41,221 nt of DNA from Oscillospiraceae bacterium (GTDB lineage: Bacteria > Bacillota > Clostridia > Oscillospirales > Oscillospiraceae). Below are positions 39,984-41,221 of this stretch, piece by piece (positions within the stretch are counted from its first letter, which is position 1; each line of letters begins with the position of its first letter). The stretch lies in the NCBI GenBank assembly GCA_902790375.1, contig CADARY010000020.1, forward strand, positions 1 to 41,221, read 5' to 3'. Under the pieces are notes generated by a model, which did not search any database, was not told the origin of the DNA, and saw only the letters and a list, made by a program, of their open reading frames with translations. Position numbers and translations under genes: made by a program.

Positions 39984-41012
39984 TCACTTCTGCCGCAGCT
40001 TGTATTCCGTATCCTCGTCGATCATATCCAGCATGGCCTTGGCGAACACGGGGTCGAACTGGGTGCCGACGCCCTTTTCGATCTCGTCCCGGGCGACCTT
40101 CTGGGGCAGCACGTCACGATAGCTGCGCCGGGAGGTCATGGCGTCGTAGGAGTCCGCCACGGCGATGATGCGGGCCTCGACCGGGATATCGCTGCCGGAG
40201 ATCCCGTCCGGATAGCCCTTCCCGTCGTAGCGCTCATGGTGCCAGTGTGCGCCGATGGCGAGCTCGGGGAACTCCGGGATGTTCTGCAGGATATGCCAGC
40301 CCAGCTCCGGGTGCTGCTTGGTGATCTCGTATTCCTCGTCGGTCAGCTGGGTGGGCTTGTTGATGATGGTGTCGGGGATGCCGATTTTCCCCACGTCATG
40401 CAGCAGACCGATGAGATAGATCTTTCGGGCCGCTTCCGCGTCAAAGCCGCAGCGGCGCGCGATCTCGCGGGAATAATCCGCGACGCGCCGGGCGTGGCCG
40501 TTTGTGTACTTGTCCTTGGCGTCCACCGCGCCGGAGAGCGTCATGACGATCTGCACGTTCAGCCGCCGGAGCTTTTCCTGCTGGGCGACAACCTCCGCGG
40601 TCTTCTCCCGGACCTGACTCTCAAGATCGTTCTGCAGGCGCGTCAGCTCAATGATGTGGCGCACGCGGGTCAGCAGCACCTCCGGGACAAAGGGCTTTTT
40701 GATGAAGTCCATGGCCCCGGCCTCCAGACCGCGCGTCTCGGATTCGCTGTCCTCGTCCGCCGTCAGGAACACAGCCGGGATCGCCGCGGTCTGCTCGTCC
40801 AGGCGGATGCGGCGCAGGGTCTCAAAGCCGTCCATCTCCGGCATGTGGATATCCAGCAGGATGAGATCCGGCCGTCTGCCCCCCTCCAGGAAGCGGAGCG
40901 CATCCTCTCCGGAGCGGACACAGCTTGCGCGCATGCCGCTTTTCACCAGGATATGGCTCGCGGCCTTCAGGTTGTTGGCATCATCGTCAATTACAAGAAT
41001 CCATTCGTTCAT
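39984..41012 (-). CDS. Response regulator with receiver and HD-GYP domains
   Basis: The 342-aa protein has a CheY-like receiver (1-~120: VIDDDANNLK, phospho-acceptor Asp54 in LLDIHMPEMDG, Lys in FIKKPF). A coiled-coil linker (~125-155) follows, then an HD-GYP phosphodiesterase domain (~160-342). HARRVADYS, LLHDVGKIGIPD, AHWHHERYDGKGYPDG and VADSYDAMTSRR are all present, including the HD pair and the GYP. HD-GYP proteins degrade cyclic di-GMP (or related nucleotides). Its ATG overlaps the stop of the upstream gene (ATGA), suggesting a two-component operon. It is separated from the RiPP locus by the terminator at 39936-39980, so no link is proven. Confidence 0.93.
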   Translation of the reverse strand: MNEWILVIDDDANNLKAASHILVKSGMRASCVRSGEDALRFLEGGRRPDLILLDIHMPEMDGFETLRRIRLDEQTAAIPAVFLTADEDSESETRGLEAGAMDFIKKPFVPEVLLTRVRHIIELTRLQNDLESQVREKTAEVVAQQEKLRRLNVQIVMTLSGAVDAKDKYTNGHARRVADYSREIARRCGFDAEAARKIYLIGLLHDVGKIGIPDTIINKPTQLTDEEYEITKQHPELGWHILQNIPEFPELAIGAHWHHERYDGKGYPDGISGSDIPVEARIIAVADSYDAMTSRRSYRDVLPQKVARDEIEKGVGTQFDPVFAKAMLDMIDEDTEYKLRQK

Positions 41013-41221
41013 TTTTCTAACCTCTCCATGATGGCGTCCAAGGCTTCCTCAGCGGTGAAGCTGTCGAAGCCCTCCAGGGCGTCTATGATTTTTTGCAGCG
41101 CATCTCCGACGGCGGCGTCGGGAAAGCTGTGCGCCGCCAGGGGCTTGAGGATTTCCAAAGCGCTCTCCGCCTCAAAGTTGTCGATGCTTTTTTTGGCGTC
41201 GCCGAGCTTCGCGCGAAGCTC
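41009..41221 (-). CDS. C-terminal fragment of upstream gene (probable hybrid sensor kinase)
   Basis: Only 70 C-terminal residues lie inside the window, the gene running off the right edge. The fragment is acidic and helical (FEAESALEILKPLAAHSFPD, then ALEGFDSFTAEEALDAIMER). It resembles the tail that follows the Hpt region in clostridial hybrid histidine kinases. The stop overlaps the ATG of the HD-GYP regulator. A partner kinase for that regulator is the likely identity. Confidence 0.55.
   Translation of the reverse strand, partial: ELRAKLGDAKKSIDNFEAESALEILKPLAAHSFPDAAVGDALQKIIDALEGFDSFTAEEALDAIMERLEK

Overview
The window looks like chromosomal DNA of a GC-rich gut Firmicute of class Clostridia, most likely Oscillospiraceae-like. 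This is inferred from the GC-rich coding sequence, strong GGAGG ribosome-binding sites, lipoprotein and Cache/MscS-type membrane proteins, a stand-alone C-T-A fatty-acid-amide type cluster, and an NHLM/Nif11 RiPP locus. No rRNA, tRNA, CRISPR array or insertion sequence was seen. Most promoters I could read are sigma-A like with an exact 17-bp spacer.

Layout. (1) 0.2-6.1 kb: a membrane-anchored carboxylesterase-like protein with a broken catalytic triad, a P1/DmpA-NylC family self-processing peptidase, and a Cache-MscS fusion channel. (2) 6.1-9.3 kb, minus strand: a GH13 amylase and a HAD-type lipoprotein phosphatase. (3) 9.5-14.3 kb: an SCP2-domain protein, then an alpha/beta hydrolase followed by separate condensation, carrier-protein and AMP-ligase genes, a likely fatty-acid-amide assembly line. 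(4) 14.3-16.5 kb, minus strand: an E2-fold acyltransferase-like protein and guanine deaminase. (5) 16.9-21.8 kb: a complete five-gene dipeptide/oligopeptide ABC importer. (6) 21.8-28.1 kb: class II fumarase, small or unknown proteins, a LysM protein with a double-glycine leader, a secreted 5'-nucleotidase and a WYL regulator.

(7) 28.3-39.9 kb is the most interesting part: a lanthipeptide-like RiPP locus built from two divergent operons. Minus strand: an iron-sulfur flavoprotein reductase, translationally coupled to a LanM synthetase. The LanM dehydratase residues are all present, but every canonical residue of its cyclase active site is replaced. Plus strand: a Nif11-leader precursor whose 24-residue core has nine Ser/Thr but one Cys, then a B12-binding radical SAM maturase, a very short HlyD-like adaptor, a C39 peptidase-ABC exporter, and a second NHLM-type ABC exporter. 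A 44-residue double-glycine peptide follows the exporters. The simplest reading is that LanM dehydrates the core, the flavoprotein may reduce the dehydro-residues to D-amino acids, the radical SAM enzyme may C-methylate it, and the exporter removes the leader at Gly-Gly. The product would be nearly or completely ring-free. The exporter may also serve the 44-aa peptide and the LysM protein.

(8) 40.0-41.2 kb, minus strand: an HD-GYP response regulator overlapping the 3' end of an upstream gene that runs off the window and resembles the tail of a hybrid histidine kinase.
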